Shown here one piece after another: positions 50,752 to 59,492 of a DNA stretch of 64,000 nt. The stretch comes from Nocardia cyriacigeorgica (GTDB lineage Bacteria > Actinomycetota > Actinomycetes > Mycobacteriales > Mycobacteriaceae). Position 1 is the first letter of the stretch, and each line of letters begins with the position of its first letter. Under the pieces are notes generated by a model, which saw only the letters and a program-made list of their open reading frames with translations, searched no databases and was not told the origin of the DNA. A program made the position numbers and the translations under genes. The stretch is taken from positions 124,001-188,000 of the forward strand of contig NZ_VBUT01000010.1 of assembly GCF_005863245.1 (NCBI RefSeq). The letters are read 5' to 3'.

Positions 50752-51783
50752 ATGCAGCTGGGAATGATCGGCCTCGGACGGATGGGCGCCAACATCGTGC
50801 GCCGGATCGTCGCCGACGGGCACACCGCCGTCGGATACGAACGCCACGCTCCGCATATCGACGAGCTCAGCGCCGAACTGGGCGACTCGTTCTCCGGAAC
50901 CACCGACCTGACCGAGTTCGTCTCGCGCCTGGAAACCCCGCGCGTGGTGTGGGTGATGATTCCGGCCGGCGCGACGGGCGCCGTCATCGACCAGGTCGCC
51001 GCACTGCTCGCGCCGGGCGACATCATCATCGACGGCGGCAACAGCCGCTATCACGAGGACATCGAACGGGCCGAGCGACTGGCGCCCAAGGGCATCCACT
51101 ACGTCGATATCGGCACTTCCGGCGGCGTTTTCGGCCGCGACCGCGGCTTCTGCCTGATGATCGGCGGCGAGGCCGAGCCGGTGAAGTACCTCGAGCCGCT
51201 GCTGCGTTCGATCGCTCCCGGCGTGGACGCCGCGCCCCGCACCCCCGGTCGCACCGGCGAGCCCTCCCCCGCCGAACAGGGTTACCTGCACTGCGGGCCG
51301 GCCGGCGCAGGGCATTTCGTGAAGATGGTGCACAACGGCATCGAGTACGGCGCCATGGCCGCCTACGCCGAGGGCCTCAACATCCTGCACAAGGCCGATA
51401 TCGGCGTCGACTACGACGGCGGGGCGCATTCGGCCGAGGAGACCCCGCTCGAGCACCCCGAGTACTACCGCTACGACATCGACATCCCCGAGGTGACCGA
51501 GGTGTGGCGCCGTGGCTCGGTGGTCGCCTCCTGGTTGCTGGATCTGACCGCCGCCGCCCTGCACGCCGACCCGAATCTCGACTCCTTCGGCGGCCGCGTC
51601 TCCGATTCCGGCGAGGGCCGCTGGACCGTCGACGCCGCCATCGACATCGGCGTCCCGGTCCCCGTCCTGTCCGCGGCCCTGTTCCAGCGCTTCTCCTCCC
51701 GCGGCGAATCCCACTACGCCGACAAGATGCTCTCCGCCATGCGCAAGGCCTTCGGCGGCCACAACGAGCTCCCGAAGGAGTAA
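50752..51783 (+). CDS. gnd: 6-phosphogluconate dehydrogenase (decarboxylating)
   Basis: A 343-residue protein of the short 6-phosphogluconate dehydrogenase class, the same class as M. tuberculosis Gnd2. It oxidatively decarboxylates 6-phosphogluconate to ribulose 5-phosphate with NAD(P) in the pentose phosphate pathway. The nucleotide fold is MQLGMIGLGRMGANIVRR, the substrate motif IIDGGNSRYHEDIERA near residue 95, YVDIGTSGGVFGRDRGFCLMIGG near 119 and the catalytic Lys in GHFVKMVHNGIEYGAMAAYAEGLNIL near 185. ATG 50752 follows GAGGAG. Confidence 0.94.
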   Translation: MQLGMIGLGRMGANIVRRIVADGHTAVGYERHAPHIDELSAELGDSFSGTTDLTEFVSRLETPRVVWVMIPAGATGAVIDQVAALLAPGDIIIDGGNSRYHEDIERAERLAPKGIHYVDIGTSGGVFGRDRGFCLMIGGEAEPVKYLEPLLRSIAPGVDAAPRTPGRTGEPSPAEQGYLHCGPAGAGHFVKMVHNGIEYGAMAAYAEGLNILHKADIGVDYDGGAHSAEETPLEHPEYYRYDIDIPEVTEVWRRGSVVASWLLDLTAAALHADPNLDSFGGRVSDSGEGRWTVDAAIDIGVPVPVLSAALFQRFSSRGESHYADKMLSAMRKAFGGHNELPKE

Positions 51784-51970
51784 TCCGATAGACCTTCCTG
51801 ACCTGCGCGTCTGCGGCCCAGCTCGAGGGGGCGGGTTATATTCGGCACGGCCGGCGCGCCGGGTGATCAGGATCATCGGCCGGGGCGCGTGAGGATCGGC
51901 GCTTCCCGTGTGTCGACTCTGGGTACCGAACGACCGTCGTGGTGCGGCGGGAGGCTAGGAGGCTGGTTCT

Positions 51971-52630
51971 ATGCTGCGGGAATTCCTGGACAAGGGTGTG
52001 GTGTCGGCGTTGGATCGCGCCGCGCACACGCAGGCGCCGGTGGTGGCGAAGTACGCGGGGTGGCTGCGGGACCGGCATCCGGAGGAAACGCCGGAGCAGA
52101 TCGTGCGTCGGCTGGAGCGGCAGTACCTGATCGCGGTGACCGCGAGCGGTGTGGGTGTCGGGTTGAGTGCGGCGGTTCCCGGCGTGGGCACGGTGGTGGC
52201 GTTGTTCGCGACGGGCGCCGACACGCTGGTGTTCCTGGAGGCCTCGAGCGTGCTGACCACTGGTGCCGCCACGGTGCACGGGAAGTCGCCGGAGGAGATC
52301 CTCGACAGCCACCTCGTCTCGGCGGTGGTGCTCGGCCAGGCCGGGACGAAGGCATTGGGGCAGACGGCGGGCCATACCGCCGGTAAGTGGGCCGACGCGC
52401 TCGGCAACTGGATTCCGGGACTGAACCGCATGGACGACTCGACCATGAAGCGCTTCCTGGTCCAATTCGTGGTGCGACGCGGTGCGCTGATGTTCGGCAA
52501 GGTGATTCCGGCCGGGATCGGCGCGGTGATCGGCGGCGTTGGCAACAACGCGCTCGGACGGACCGTGATCGTGAACCTGCGCAGCACGCTGGAGTCGGCG
52601 ACGCCGAAGCCTGCGCCGGTCAACGCCTGA
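51971..52630 (+). CDS. EcsC-like protein
   Basis: A 219-residue protein with a hydrophobic helical hairpin near residues 55-90 (LIAVTASGVGVGLSAAVPGVGTVVALFATGADTLVFL) and a second at about 175-195 (LMFGKVIPAGIGAVIGGVGNNALGRTVI). This pattern resembles EcsC-family membrane-associated proteins, whose function is not established. It starts at ATG 51971 with AGGAGG nearby upstream. It lies alone between gnd and the ABC operon. Confidence 0.7.
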   Translation: MLREFLDKGVVSALDRAAHTQAPVVAKYAGWLRDRHPEETPEQIVRRLERQYLIAVTASGVGVGLSAAVPGVGTVVALFATGADTLVFLEASSVLTTGAATVHGKSPEEILDSHLVSAVVLGQAGTKALGQTAGHTAGKWADALGNWIPGLNRMDDSTMKRFLVQFVVRRGALMFGKVIPAGIGAVIGGVGNNALGRTVIVNLRSTLESATPKPAPVNA

Positions 52631-52947
52631 ACAGTCGGCAGTCGCCCGCGACCGAACTCGATCGACCCGGCACAGCCTCGATGCGGCGTCGGGCCGGACC
52701 ATCGCCGTTCGACCCTGTCCCCGGCCCCGGAACGGTGCCGATGGGCGGTGGCGGCGCCACGCCCGGTCCGGCCGAATCGCAGCCCGTGATGCATAACCGC
52801 AGGTCATAGGCAGATCACCGGATCGCCAGAACGAAGCTCCCCGCGAGATCTTGACAGGTTCTCTATGTTCAGTCTTTACTGAACACATCAGTCATTGCGG
52901 AACTCGCAAGACTGAACCGGTTAACGGAATCCTCTGCAAGGAGCATC
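52631..52947. other. Intergenic region upstream of the ABC exporter operon
   Basis: The first 220 bases show no gene or clear structure. The last 100 carry the promoter and perfect dyad described separately (52851-52885) and a leader of about 60 bases with AAGGAG just before the ATG at 52948. Confidence 0.4.
52851..52885 (+). promoter_or_regulatory. ABC operon promoter with perfect inverted-repeat operator
   Basis: TTGACA (52851-52856) is a perfect -35. The likely -10 falls at 52874-52880 (CTTTACT), inside the dyad TGTTCAGT-CTTT-ACTGAACA (52866-52885), which has 8-base arms and a 4-base spacer. A dimeric repressor such as the MarR/GbsR-like protein at the end of this operon could bind here. 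This is inferred from position. Confidence 0.6.
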
Positions 52948-53835
<888 letters not shown>

Positions 53836-53868
53836 CCCCACTCACCCTTCCGCACAGGAGAATTCGAT

Positions 53869-54633
53869 ATGAAGCGCACAGTGTTCACCCAGACCCTGAA
53901 AGAACAGCGCCGCGGCCTGATCGGCTGGTCGATCGGCCTGGCCATCGTCCCGATGATCTATCTGCCGTCCTATCAATCGCTGAAAGAGCAGGGCTCGCTC
54001 GATATCCAGCAGAACAGCATGTACGACGCGATGGGGCTCAGCGATTTCGCCAGCGGCACCGGGTTTCTCAACTCCACGGTGTACTCGCTGATGGGTTTGC
54101 TGTTGATGCTGATCTTCGCGGTCACCATCGCCACCAGGACGGCCACCCAGGAAGAGAACGGCAGCCTGGATCTGCTGCTGGCCCAGCCGATCAGCCGCAC
54201 CGGGCTGCTGTTGCAGCGTTTCGCCGCGCTCGCGGTTCAGGTCGCGATCGTGAGCGTGGTGCTCACGGTGAGCGTGGTCGCCGGCGCGGACTCCGGCAAC
54301 CTCGAGGTGGCGACCGGCAATATCGTCGCTGCCAGCGCCGGGCTCGGACTGCTCGCCCTGTTCGCGGGAGCCGTCGCGCTGTTGGTCGGCGCGGCAACCG
54401 GCAAGCGTGCACTGGCGCTGGGTGTGGCGGCGCTGCTCACCGTCGCCGGATACCTGGCCAACAATCTGGGCGACGACTGGCTGCGCAAGCTCTCGCCGTT
54501 CTACTACGCCAACGGGGATTCCCCGCTTGTCAACGGCTGGAACGCAGGGCACCTCGCGGTGCTGGCGGTGTGCGCGGGCCTCGCGCTGATCGCGGCGCTG
54601 GTGTGCTTCGATCGCCGGGATCTGGCGGTGTGA
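53869..54633 (+). CDS. ABC-2 type transporter permease
   Basis: A 254-residue membrane protein with about six helices (residues 19-37, 75-95, 125-147, 157-180, 185-205, 230-247) and the ABC-2 pattern TATRTATQEENGSLDLLLAQPISRTGLLLQRF in the loop that contacts the ATPase. It forms the transmembrane partner of the preceding ATP-binding protein. GGAG lies before the ATG. It is followed by a strong intrinsic terminator and then the regulator gene. Confidence 0.9.
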   Translation: MKRTVFTQTLKEQRRGLIGWSIGLAIVPMIYLPSYQSLKEQGSLDIQQNSMYDAMGLSDFASGTGFLNSTVYSLMGLLLMLIFAVTIATRTATQEENGSLDLLLAQPISRTGLLLQRFAALAVQVAIVSVVLTVSVVAGADSGNLEVATGNIVAASAGLGLLALFAGAVALLVGAATGKRALALGVAALLTVAGYLANNLGDDWLRKLSPFYYANGDSPLVNGWNAGHLAVLAVCAGLALIAALVCFDRRDLAV

Positions 54634-54642
54634 ACAGTACGT

Positions 54643-54675
54643 ACGGGGCGGGCCGAGGTGGCCCGCCCCGTTTTC
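54643..54675 (+). terminator. Intrinsic terminator inside the exporter-regulator cluster
   Basis: ACGGGGCGGGCC (54643-54654) pairs perfectly with GGCCCGCCCCGT (54660-54671) around a 5-base loop, followed by four T. It lies between permease and regulator, so the regulator depends on read-through or its own promoter. Confidence 0.85.
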
Positions 54676-54708
54676 CCGTTTCTCCACCCCGGAAGGGATA
54701 CTCGACCG

Positions 54709-55200
54709 ATGACCAGTTCGGAACGCTTTCCGGCGGCCCCGACCCCGGAGCAGTTGGCCTTCGTCGAGGATTTCGCGCTCGTGCTCGAACGCATGGGCCT
54801 GGTCCGGATGACCGGCCGCGCCATGGGCTGGCTGATGGTCTGCTCGCCGCCCGAACAGACCTTCGCGCAGATCGCCGATGCCTTGCAGGCGTCGAAGGGC
54901 TCCATCTCCAATGCGCTGAAAAACCTCACCACGATGCGCTGGGTCGACAAGATCTCCAAACCGGGCGACCGCAAGGACTATTACATCCTGCGCGCGGGCG
55001 TGCTCCCCGAACTCACCCGCCAGCAGAGCACCCAGTACGAGGACCTGACCGCGATGACCTCGCGCGGGCTGGCCCTGTTCGAGGACCCGGACAGCGAGCA
55101 GGCTTCCCGGGTACGCGAGATGCACGAATTCTTCGTGTGGATGGGCAAAGAGCTTCCGGCGTTGATCGACCGGTGGTACGCCGAACACCCACCCGCCTGA
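54709..55200 (+). CDS. MarR/GbsR-family transcriptional regulator
   Basis: A 163-residue winged helix-turn-helix protein (helices about residues 17-36 and 50-75: EQTFAQIADALQASKGSISNALKNLTTMRWVDKISK). The GbsR-type pattern ALVLERMGLVRMTGRAMGWLMV precedes the recognition helix. The C-terminal helix region is for dimerisation. These regulators repress exporter or osmolyte operons. ATG 54709 is chosen because GGAAGGG lies 8 bases before it. It is probably the repressor that binds the dyad at 52866-52885. Confidence 0.85.
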   Translation: MTSSERFPAAPTPEQLAFVEDFALVLERMGLVRMTGRAMGWLMVCSPPEQTFAQIADALQASKGSISNALKNLTTMRWVDKISKPGDRKDYYILRAGVLPELTRQQSTQYEDLTAMTSRGLALFEDPDSEQASRVREMHEFFVWMGKELPALIDRWYAEHPPA

Positions 55201-55209
55201 GCTGCGCCT

Positions 55210-55587
55210 TCACGCCCTCCGGCTGCGCACCCACACGTAGAGGAAGCCGAGCGTGAAGCCCAGGTGCACGACGAGGAACACCGCGGCGAGGTCGCGGGCA
55301 TCGCCGCTGAACACGCCCCACACATCGTTGGCGGCGACAGCACCGAAGCCGACGATATTCGCGGGCACCACAGTGCCACGCACCGACGCCGGCTCCGCAT
55401 TACGCGAGGTCCAGTTCAACACCGCGATCCCCAGCAGCGGCCCGCCGAGCAGCCGGAGCAGGGCGATCAGTTCCGGCGACGCATCGTCGGGCACCGCACC
55501 GACGCCGAACTGCGACGGCACGAATATCAAGGCCAGACCGACGGCCGCGAGATAGCTCGCCGTGGTCACGAAGAGAGGCTTGAGCAT
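55210..55587 (-). CDS. Small four-helix membrane protein
   Basis: A 125-residue integral membrane protein with about four hydrophobic helices (residues 4-22, 40-62, 71-91, 96-118) and an Arg-rich C-terminus (VRSRRA). No named family is clear; similar small proteins are annotated only as hypothetical in actinobacteria. It starts at ATG 55587 with CGAGGTG upstream and faces the MarR-like gene, nine bases from its stop. Confidence 0.7.
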   Translation of the reverse strand: MLKPLFVTTASYLAAVGLALIFVPSQFGVGAVPDDASPELIALLRLLGGPLLGIAVLNWTSRNAEPASVRGTVVPANIVGFGAVAANDVWGVFSGDARDLAAVFLVVHLGFTLGFLYVWVRSRRA

Positions 55588-55779
55588 ACGAGCACCTCGG
55601 GATAGGACTGCGACGAATCAAGGATCGCAGAAATCGACCGGGCAGGCCGGGAGAACTGCCGCTCGATCAGCCTCCCTCGCGGGCCGAGCGTGTCATCCTC
55701 CCGGCTCGTGGCCCATCACCCTCGCCCTCGAGACAGCGTTGAACCCGCGTCCGGAGGTGCACCGTCATGAGCAGCCGAA

Positions 55780-55859
55780 CGGCAGAATATTGCCGATATG
55801 GCCGGTGTCCGCTCCAGCCCGAACGCAACAGGACGCGATCGGCAAAATCTTGCCGATCG
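55780..55859. repeat. Two similar palindromic sites, 60 bases apart
   Basis: CGGCAGAATATTGCCGATAT (55780-55799) and CGGCAAAATCTTGCCGATCG (55840-55859) share 15 of 20 bases and have inverted TTGCCG/CGGCAA arms; the second contains the perfect dyad GATCGGCAA-AATC-TTGCCGATC (55837-55858). They lie between the small membrane protein gene and the 3' end of the DUF397 gene. A regulatory role is possible. Confidence 0.5.
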
Positions 55860-55873
55860 GGCCGCGCTCACGC

Positions 55874-56212
55874 TCAGGAGCGGTCGAACTGGCCGTCCGC
55901 GATTCCCTTGACGAACGCATCCCATTCGGCGGGGGTGTAGGCGAGTTCCGTGCCCTCGGGGGTAGCGAGCGTGGCAGACCCATCAGGATGGATGGCCAGC
56001 GTGAGGATGCCGGGGATGGTGGTGGGATTGCCGCTCAGGCAGTCGTCGAGGAATCGGCGCCAGTGGGAGGTGGGGACCTCGATGATCGGCTGATCGGTGG
56101 CGGGGCCGGTGTACTTGCTGTCGCGAATCAGAACGGTGGTAGCCCGGTGCGCGACCTCGACGCACGCTCCCTCACCGCCACTGAAAGTGGACTTGAACCA
56201 ATCGGCGCGCAT
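55874..56212 (-). CDS. DUF397 domain protein
   Basis: A 112-residue small protein beginning DWFKSTFSGGEGACVEVAH, the DUF397 signature, followed by VLIRDSKYTGPATDQPIIEVPTSHWRRFLDD. DUF397 proteins are the usual partners of XRE/DUF5753 regulators in actinomycetes (WhiJ-type and BldB-type systems controlling development or antibiotic production). The gene follows its regulator by five bases on the same strand. Its C-terminal extension (about 40 residues) is longer than the minimal DUF397 domain. Confidence 0.88.
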   Translation of the reverse strand: MRADWFKSTFSGGEGACVEVAHRATTVLIRDSKYTGPATDQPIIEVPTSHWRRFLDDCLSGNPTTIPGILTLAIHPDGSATLATPEGTELAYTPAEWDAFVKGIADGQFDRS

Positions 56213-56217
56213 GCCGC

Positions 56218-57081
56218 CTACTTTATCCGGGTGGCGATCCGATCAATCAGTCGAAGTGACGCATCTTGATCCAGGGCGATGCCGACGACCTGTTTGAACT
56301 GGTACTCGAGCGTTTCGATCCGTGGCCTGTCCTCGATCACCTCGAAATGGATCGCTGATTCGAGCCAGCCCAATGTCGGCAGCCGGACGCTATCGAAATC
56401 CATCAGGTGCAGGGTCGACACGTTCAGGCTCGCGGCCGATCCCTGCGCGTCGAAGGGAACGACCCGGAGATCCAAGTTGCCGGCGTATCTGTCAGCAAGA
56501 TCCATGAGATGCCGTAACTGAGCACGTTGCACGTCAGGCCCGCCAACCTGCTGCATCAGGACGGCCTGACCGAGGACAACAGAAAGCTGCAGCGGGTCCC
56601 GGCGCTCCAGCAAGCGCTGGCGGCGCAACCGAATCCGCACCCGGCGCTCAGCCTCCGTCGGGCGAGTTGAGACCACCGAGGACATCAAGGCCCGGATGTA
56701 GTCCTCGGTTTGGAGCAGTCCGGGTATCACACTCCCCTCGACGTCACGCAAATGCCGGGTGCCGTCCTCCAGTCCGTAATACCGCAGTAGTTCCGGGTGC
56801 AGGATCGACGAGTACTCCGCCCACCAGCCGCGCTCCTTCGCCACCTTGCGGAGCGCGAGCAGCTCGGCTCGCTCGTCCGCATCGAAATCCAGCAGTTCGA
56901 TGAGCTGGATCAGCTTCTCCTCGGTCAGGATGCCGCGATGGTTCATCACCTGTGACCAGTACGCTGCGCTGACATCCAGCGCCTTCTGGATCGCGACAGC
57001 CTTGATCCCGCACGCCTTGCTCTGCTCTCGAATGCGGAGGACGAGTTCCCATGCCGCAACAGTCGGCGAGGCCGAGACCAT
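56218..57081 (-). CDS. XRE-family regulator with DUF5753 domain
   Basis: A 287-residue protein. The N-terminal helix-turn-helix is at about residues 13-70 (LVLRIREQSKACGIKAVAIQKALDVSAAYWSQVMNHRG). The C-terminal part is DUF5753: LLQTEDYIRALMSSVVSTRPTEAERRVRIRLRRQRLLERRDPLQLSVVLGQAVLMQQVGG. Such proteins pair with DUF397 partners, as here, and form one of the large paralogous regulator families of actinomycetes. Its upstream region (57082-57200) is unusually AT-rich for this genome. Confidence 0.9.
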   Translation of the reverse strand: MVSASPTVAAWELVLRIREQSKACGIKAVAIQKALDVSAAYWSQVMNHRGILTEEKLIQLIELLDFDADERAELLALRKVAKERGWWAEYSSILHPELLRYYGLEDGTRHLRDVEGSVIPGLLQTEDYIRALMSSVVSTRPTEAERRVRIRLRRQRLLERRDPLQLSVVLGQAVLMQQVGGPDVQRAQLRHLMDLADRYAGNLDLRVVPFDAQGSAASLNVSTLHLMDFDSVRLPTLGWLESAIHFEVIEDRPRIETLEYQFKQVVGIALDQDASLRLIDRIATRIK

Positions 57082-57336
57082 GACACTCCCTCCCAGTGGC
57101 GTATGAAGACAAGGCCCACTCTAGCGCGAATTTTGGCCATGATTCGCGGATTTCTTGTCTGCTTAAATTAATCGATTTACTCTTCGGTGTATCGCGCGTC
57201 ATCACAGTCCTTCTCAATCCGGCCCGAGTCGAGGGGAAGCACACCTCATGCAGCAACCAGCGTTCGACAACATCCGCTCTACCAGTGGAAACGTGCCTCA
57301 CACCCGGCCAACGCCGGATTCCGCCCGGACCAACCC

Positions 57337-57543
57337 ATGACCTCACCGCGCCCCACTGAACCGGATGTGCACCTGAGCGTGTTCCTGCACGGCGCCCGCT
57401 TCGACTACGCGGCCTGCGTTTCCGCGGCGACGGCGTTTCTGCGCGAGTGGTCCCTGCGCCACACCGAATCCGCCGCGATCCTCCCCGGGGCCACAACGGG
57501 TTTGACCCGCCTGCCCTGCGAGCGCCTCTACCTGGAGCCCTGA
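57337..57543 (+). CDS. Small hypothetical protein, 68 residues
   Basis: A short soluble protein, MTSPRPTEPDVHLSVFLHGARF..., with no signal peptide. The start at ATG 57337 is chosen because the upstream frame is AT-rich non-coding sequence. It is followed after four bases by the resolvase-like gene, so the two may be cotranscribed. I recognise no family. Similar small genes occur before resolvase-like genes in Nocardia near XRE/DUF397 pairs. Confidence 0.55.
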   Translation: MTSPRPTEPDVHLSVFLHGARFDYAACVSAATAFLREWSLRHTESAAILPGATTGLTRLPCERLYLEP

Positions 57544-57547
57544 GCCG

Positions 57548-57901
57548 ATGAACGACAACGATCCGGCCCCGGCGGTCGGATACCTGCGCACCGACCTGTC
57601 TGGCGTGGCCGCCGAGTTCGACCGAGCCCAGATCATCACCCGGGCAGCACGACTCGGATACACCTTGACCGGCGACGTCATCGAACACACCGCCGCCACC
57701 GAGCACCGCACCGAACATCTACTGGCAGCTATCTACGCCCACCGCGCCGAAGCAGTCATCGTCCCCACCCTCGCCCACCTCGACAAGGCCACCTTCGACC
57801 TCGTCCTACCGGCCGCCGACATCATCACCACACAGCCGTACGAGACCTACGCTCGCCAGTGGACGTCCGTGCAGGTGTACCCGGATCGACCGTTTATGTG
57901 A
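57548..57901 (+). CDS. Serine recombinase N-domain-like protein lacking the catalytic motif
   Basis: A 117-residue protein with the fold pattern of the resolvase N-terminal domain: AVGYLRTDLSG (strand and R), RAARLGYTLTGDVIEHT, and LLAAIYAHRAEAVIVPTLAHLD near residue 58. The catalytic Y/R-x-S pattern is altered (Y-L-R-T-D-L-S), and no DNA-binding domain follows. It is probably not a recombinase and may be a regulatory or decayed relative. It lies 4 bases after the preceding small gene. Confidence 0.55.
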   Translation: MNDNDPAPAVGYLRTDLSGVAAEFDRAQIITRAARLGYTLTGDVIEHTAATEHRTEHLLAAIYAHRAEAVIVPTLAHLDKATFDLVLPAADIITTQPYETYARQWTSVQVYPDRPFM

Positions 57902-57988
57902 AGCGAGGGGCCGGGCGGCGGAAGGCTGGCCATACGCCCACGAAGCCTGCTCTACGATGACCTCGACTCGAATCGAAGGATGGTCAGC

Positions 57989-58624
57989 GTGTCGGAAGCA
58001 TTCGATTGGTCGGCCCCGGAAACCTACAGCCTCGCCGTCGACATCGACACCTATCTGGCCATGCCGGAAGATCTGGCGCGGCGGATCGAGATCAAAGACG
58101 GGATGATCATTCACTGCGAATCCGCGTCGCCGAACCACAACGCGGTGTCACGCAATATCGAGCGGGCGCTGTTGGACGCCAAGGAGAAGCGGTCTGCGGA
58201 TGAGCCGTGCGTGCGGGTGAACCGCGATATCGACATGCTGGTGTCCGAAGTCCCGTTTCATTACAAACGCCCCGACGTGATCGTCTACCGCTGTATCGAC
58301 GAACCCCGTCCGCGGTGGAACCGCAAGCCGACTGTCGCGGATACCCTGCTGGTCGTCGAGGTCGTCTCGCCGACGACCGTGACCGCCGACCTGGTGGATA
58401 AGCGCGCCGAGTACGCGCGGTTCGGGATTCCCAACTACTGGATTGTCCGGATGGCCAACGAGGATGGTCCCGCTGTGTCGGTCGAGATGCTGACGCTGGA
58501 CTCGAGTGGGAGCTATGTGTCGGCGGCACATCGAAGCCGCACGCGTGGGGGCCGCGCCATCGAAACACTGGTGCCGTTCGATGTCTCGGTGTCGTGGGAA
58601 GACCTGGATGACGGCATCGACTGA
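57989..58624 (+). CDS. Uma2-family (PD-(D/E)XK-like) putative nuclease
   Basis: A protein of about 211 residues of the Uma2/DUF820 family. Key blocks are IDTYLAMPEDLARRIEIKDGMIIH near the start, SASPNHNAVSRNIERALLDAKE, RPDVIVYRCID with the catalytic-type Asp, and LLVVEVVSPTTVTADLVDKRAEYARFGIPNYWIV with the E-x-V core of the fold. Function of the family is unproven; nuclease activity is inferred from the fold. GTG 57989 is preferred because GAAGG lies nine bases upstream; ATG 57980 directly abuts that site. Confidence 0.82.
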   Translation: MSEAFDWSAPETYSLAVDIDTYLAMPEDLARRIEIKDGMIIHCESASPNHNAVSRNIERALLDAKEKRSADEPCVRVNRDIDMLVSEVPFHYKRPDVIVYRCIDEPRPRWNRKPTVADTLLVVEVVSPTTVTADLVDKRAEYARFGIPNYWIVRMANEDGPAVSVEMLTLDSSGSYVSAAHRSRTRGGRAIETLVPFDVSVSWEDLDDGID

Positions 58625-58670
58625 CTGTGCCGAAACCGACTCGACGTGTTCAACGACCACCCGATGTAGT

Positions 58671-58724
58671 GCCGACTCGAGCGGCGGCCCGGGAATCAAT
58701 ATCAAGAAGGCCGGCTCGAGCGGC
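58671..58724. terminator. Imperfect hairpin between convergent genes
   Basis: GCCGACTCGAGCGGC (58671-58685) and GCCGGCTCGAGCGGC (58710-58724) are near copies that are each close to palindromic, so they can also pair with each other across the gap between the Uma2 gene and the facing DHFR-like gene. Confidence 0.45.
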
Positions 58725-58736
58725 TACCCGCGGAAC

Positions 58737-59297
58737 TCAGCGATTGCGGCGGTGGCGTAGGTAGGCGACGGTCGGGCTCAGTGCCCGTGACTCCACCAGC
58801 TCCAGTTCGAGGGGTTCGGCGCGCGGCGGAAAGAACGGCGTGCCCGCGCCGAGGATGATCGGGTAGACGAACTGGCGGTACTCATCGATCAGGTCCTCGG
58901 CGATGGCGGCCGCGGCGAGGGTGGCGCCGCCGATCTCCACCACGCCGTCACCCGGCTGGTCCCGTAACCGCGCGATTTCGGTGGCGAGATCGTCGGTGGC
59001 CAGGCGGGCATTGCCCTGCACCGAGTCCAGGGTCTTCGAGAACACCACCTTCGGGATCGGCCGCCAGATGCGGGCGAACTCCAATTCCGCCTCGTCGGTC
59101 ATGGTTTCCTCGGCGGTCTCCCACACCAGCATCGCCTCGTAGAGCTTGCGGCCGCAGACGATCCCGGCGAGGTGGCGGGTCTGCTCGATGTGGAAGCGGA
59201 AGATCTCCGGCTCCGGGGCGGTCCAGCTGATGTCGTCGCCGGGGCCGGCCATGAAACCGTCCAGCGAAACGCTCATCGAGTACGTGACGGGTAGCAC
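58737..59297 (-). CDS. Dihydrofolate reductase-like protein (RibD C-terminal type)
   Basis: A 186-residue protein of the DHFR/RibD-C superfamily, LPVTYSMSVSLDGFMAGPGDDISWTAPE at the N-terminus, GIVCGRKLYEAMLVWE near residue 45, PKVVFSKTLDSVQGNARL and VEIGGATLAAAAIAEDLIDEYRQFVYPIILGAGTPFF near 120-155, which carries the NADPH-binding glycines. Reductase activity on pteridine- or flavin-like substrates is usual; the actual one is unknown. Start GTG 59297 has GAGGAGG six bases upstream; a far upstream ATG would add a long unrelated Pro-rich region. Confidence 0.82.
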   Translation of the reverse strand: MLPVTYSMSVSLDGFMAGPGDDISWTAPEPEIFRFHIEQTRHLAGIVCGRKLYEAMLVWETAEETMTDEAELEFARIWRPIPKVVFSKTLDSVQGNARLATDDLATEIARLRDQPGDGVVEIGGATLAAAAIAEDLIDEYRQFVYPIILGAGTPFFPPRAEPLELELVESRALSPTVAYLRHRRNR

Positions 59298-59492
59298 CGG
59301 TACCTCCTCGGCGACAGGGCGGTGGATTCGGGGCCGAACGTCCTCATCATGCCCGGTTGCCGTGTATCGGACCGCCGGAACAGCCGACAAAGAGCGCGCA
59401 TCGGACGAGGTCCGGGGCCGGCTGGCGGTGCGAGGATTTTCGTTGTCCTGCCACCGCACCCGCGATAACCTTCCCCTCAGGAGGGGATTCAT

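Noticed and set aside
50439..51041. Extension of the VanW frame upstream of GTG 50438
   Set aside because: The added 201 codons run antisense into gnd and have random composition, and a good ribosome binding site lies before GTG 50438.
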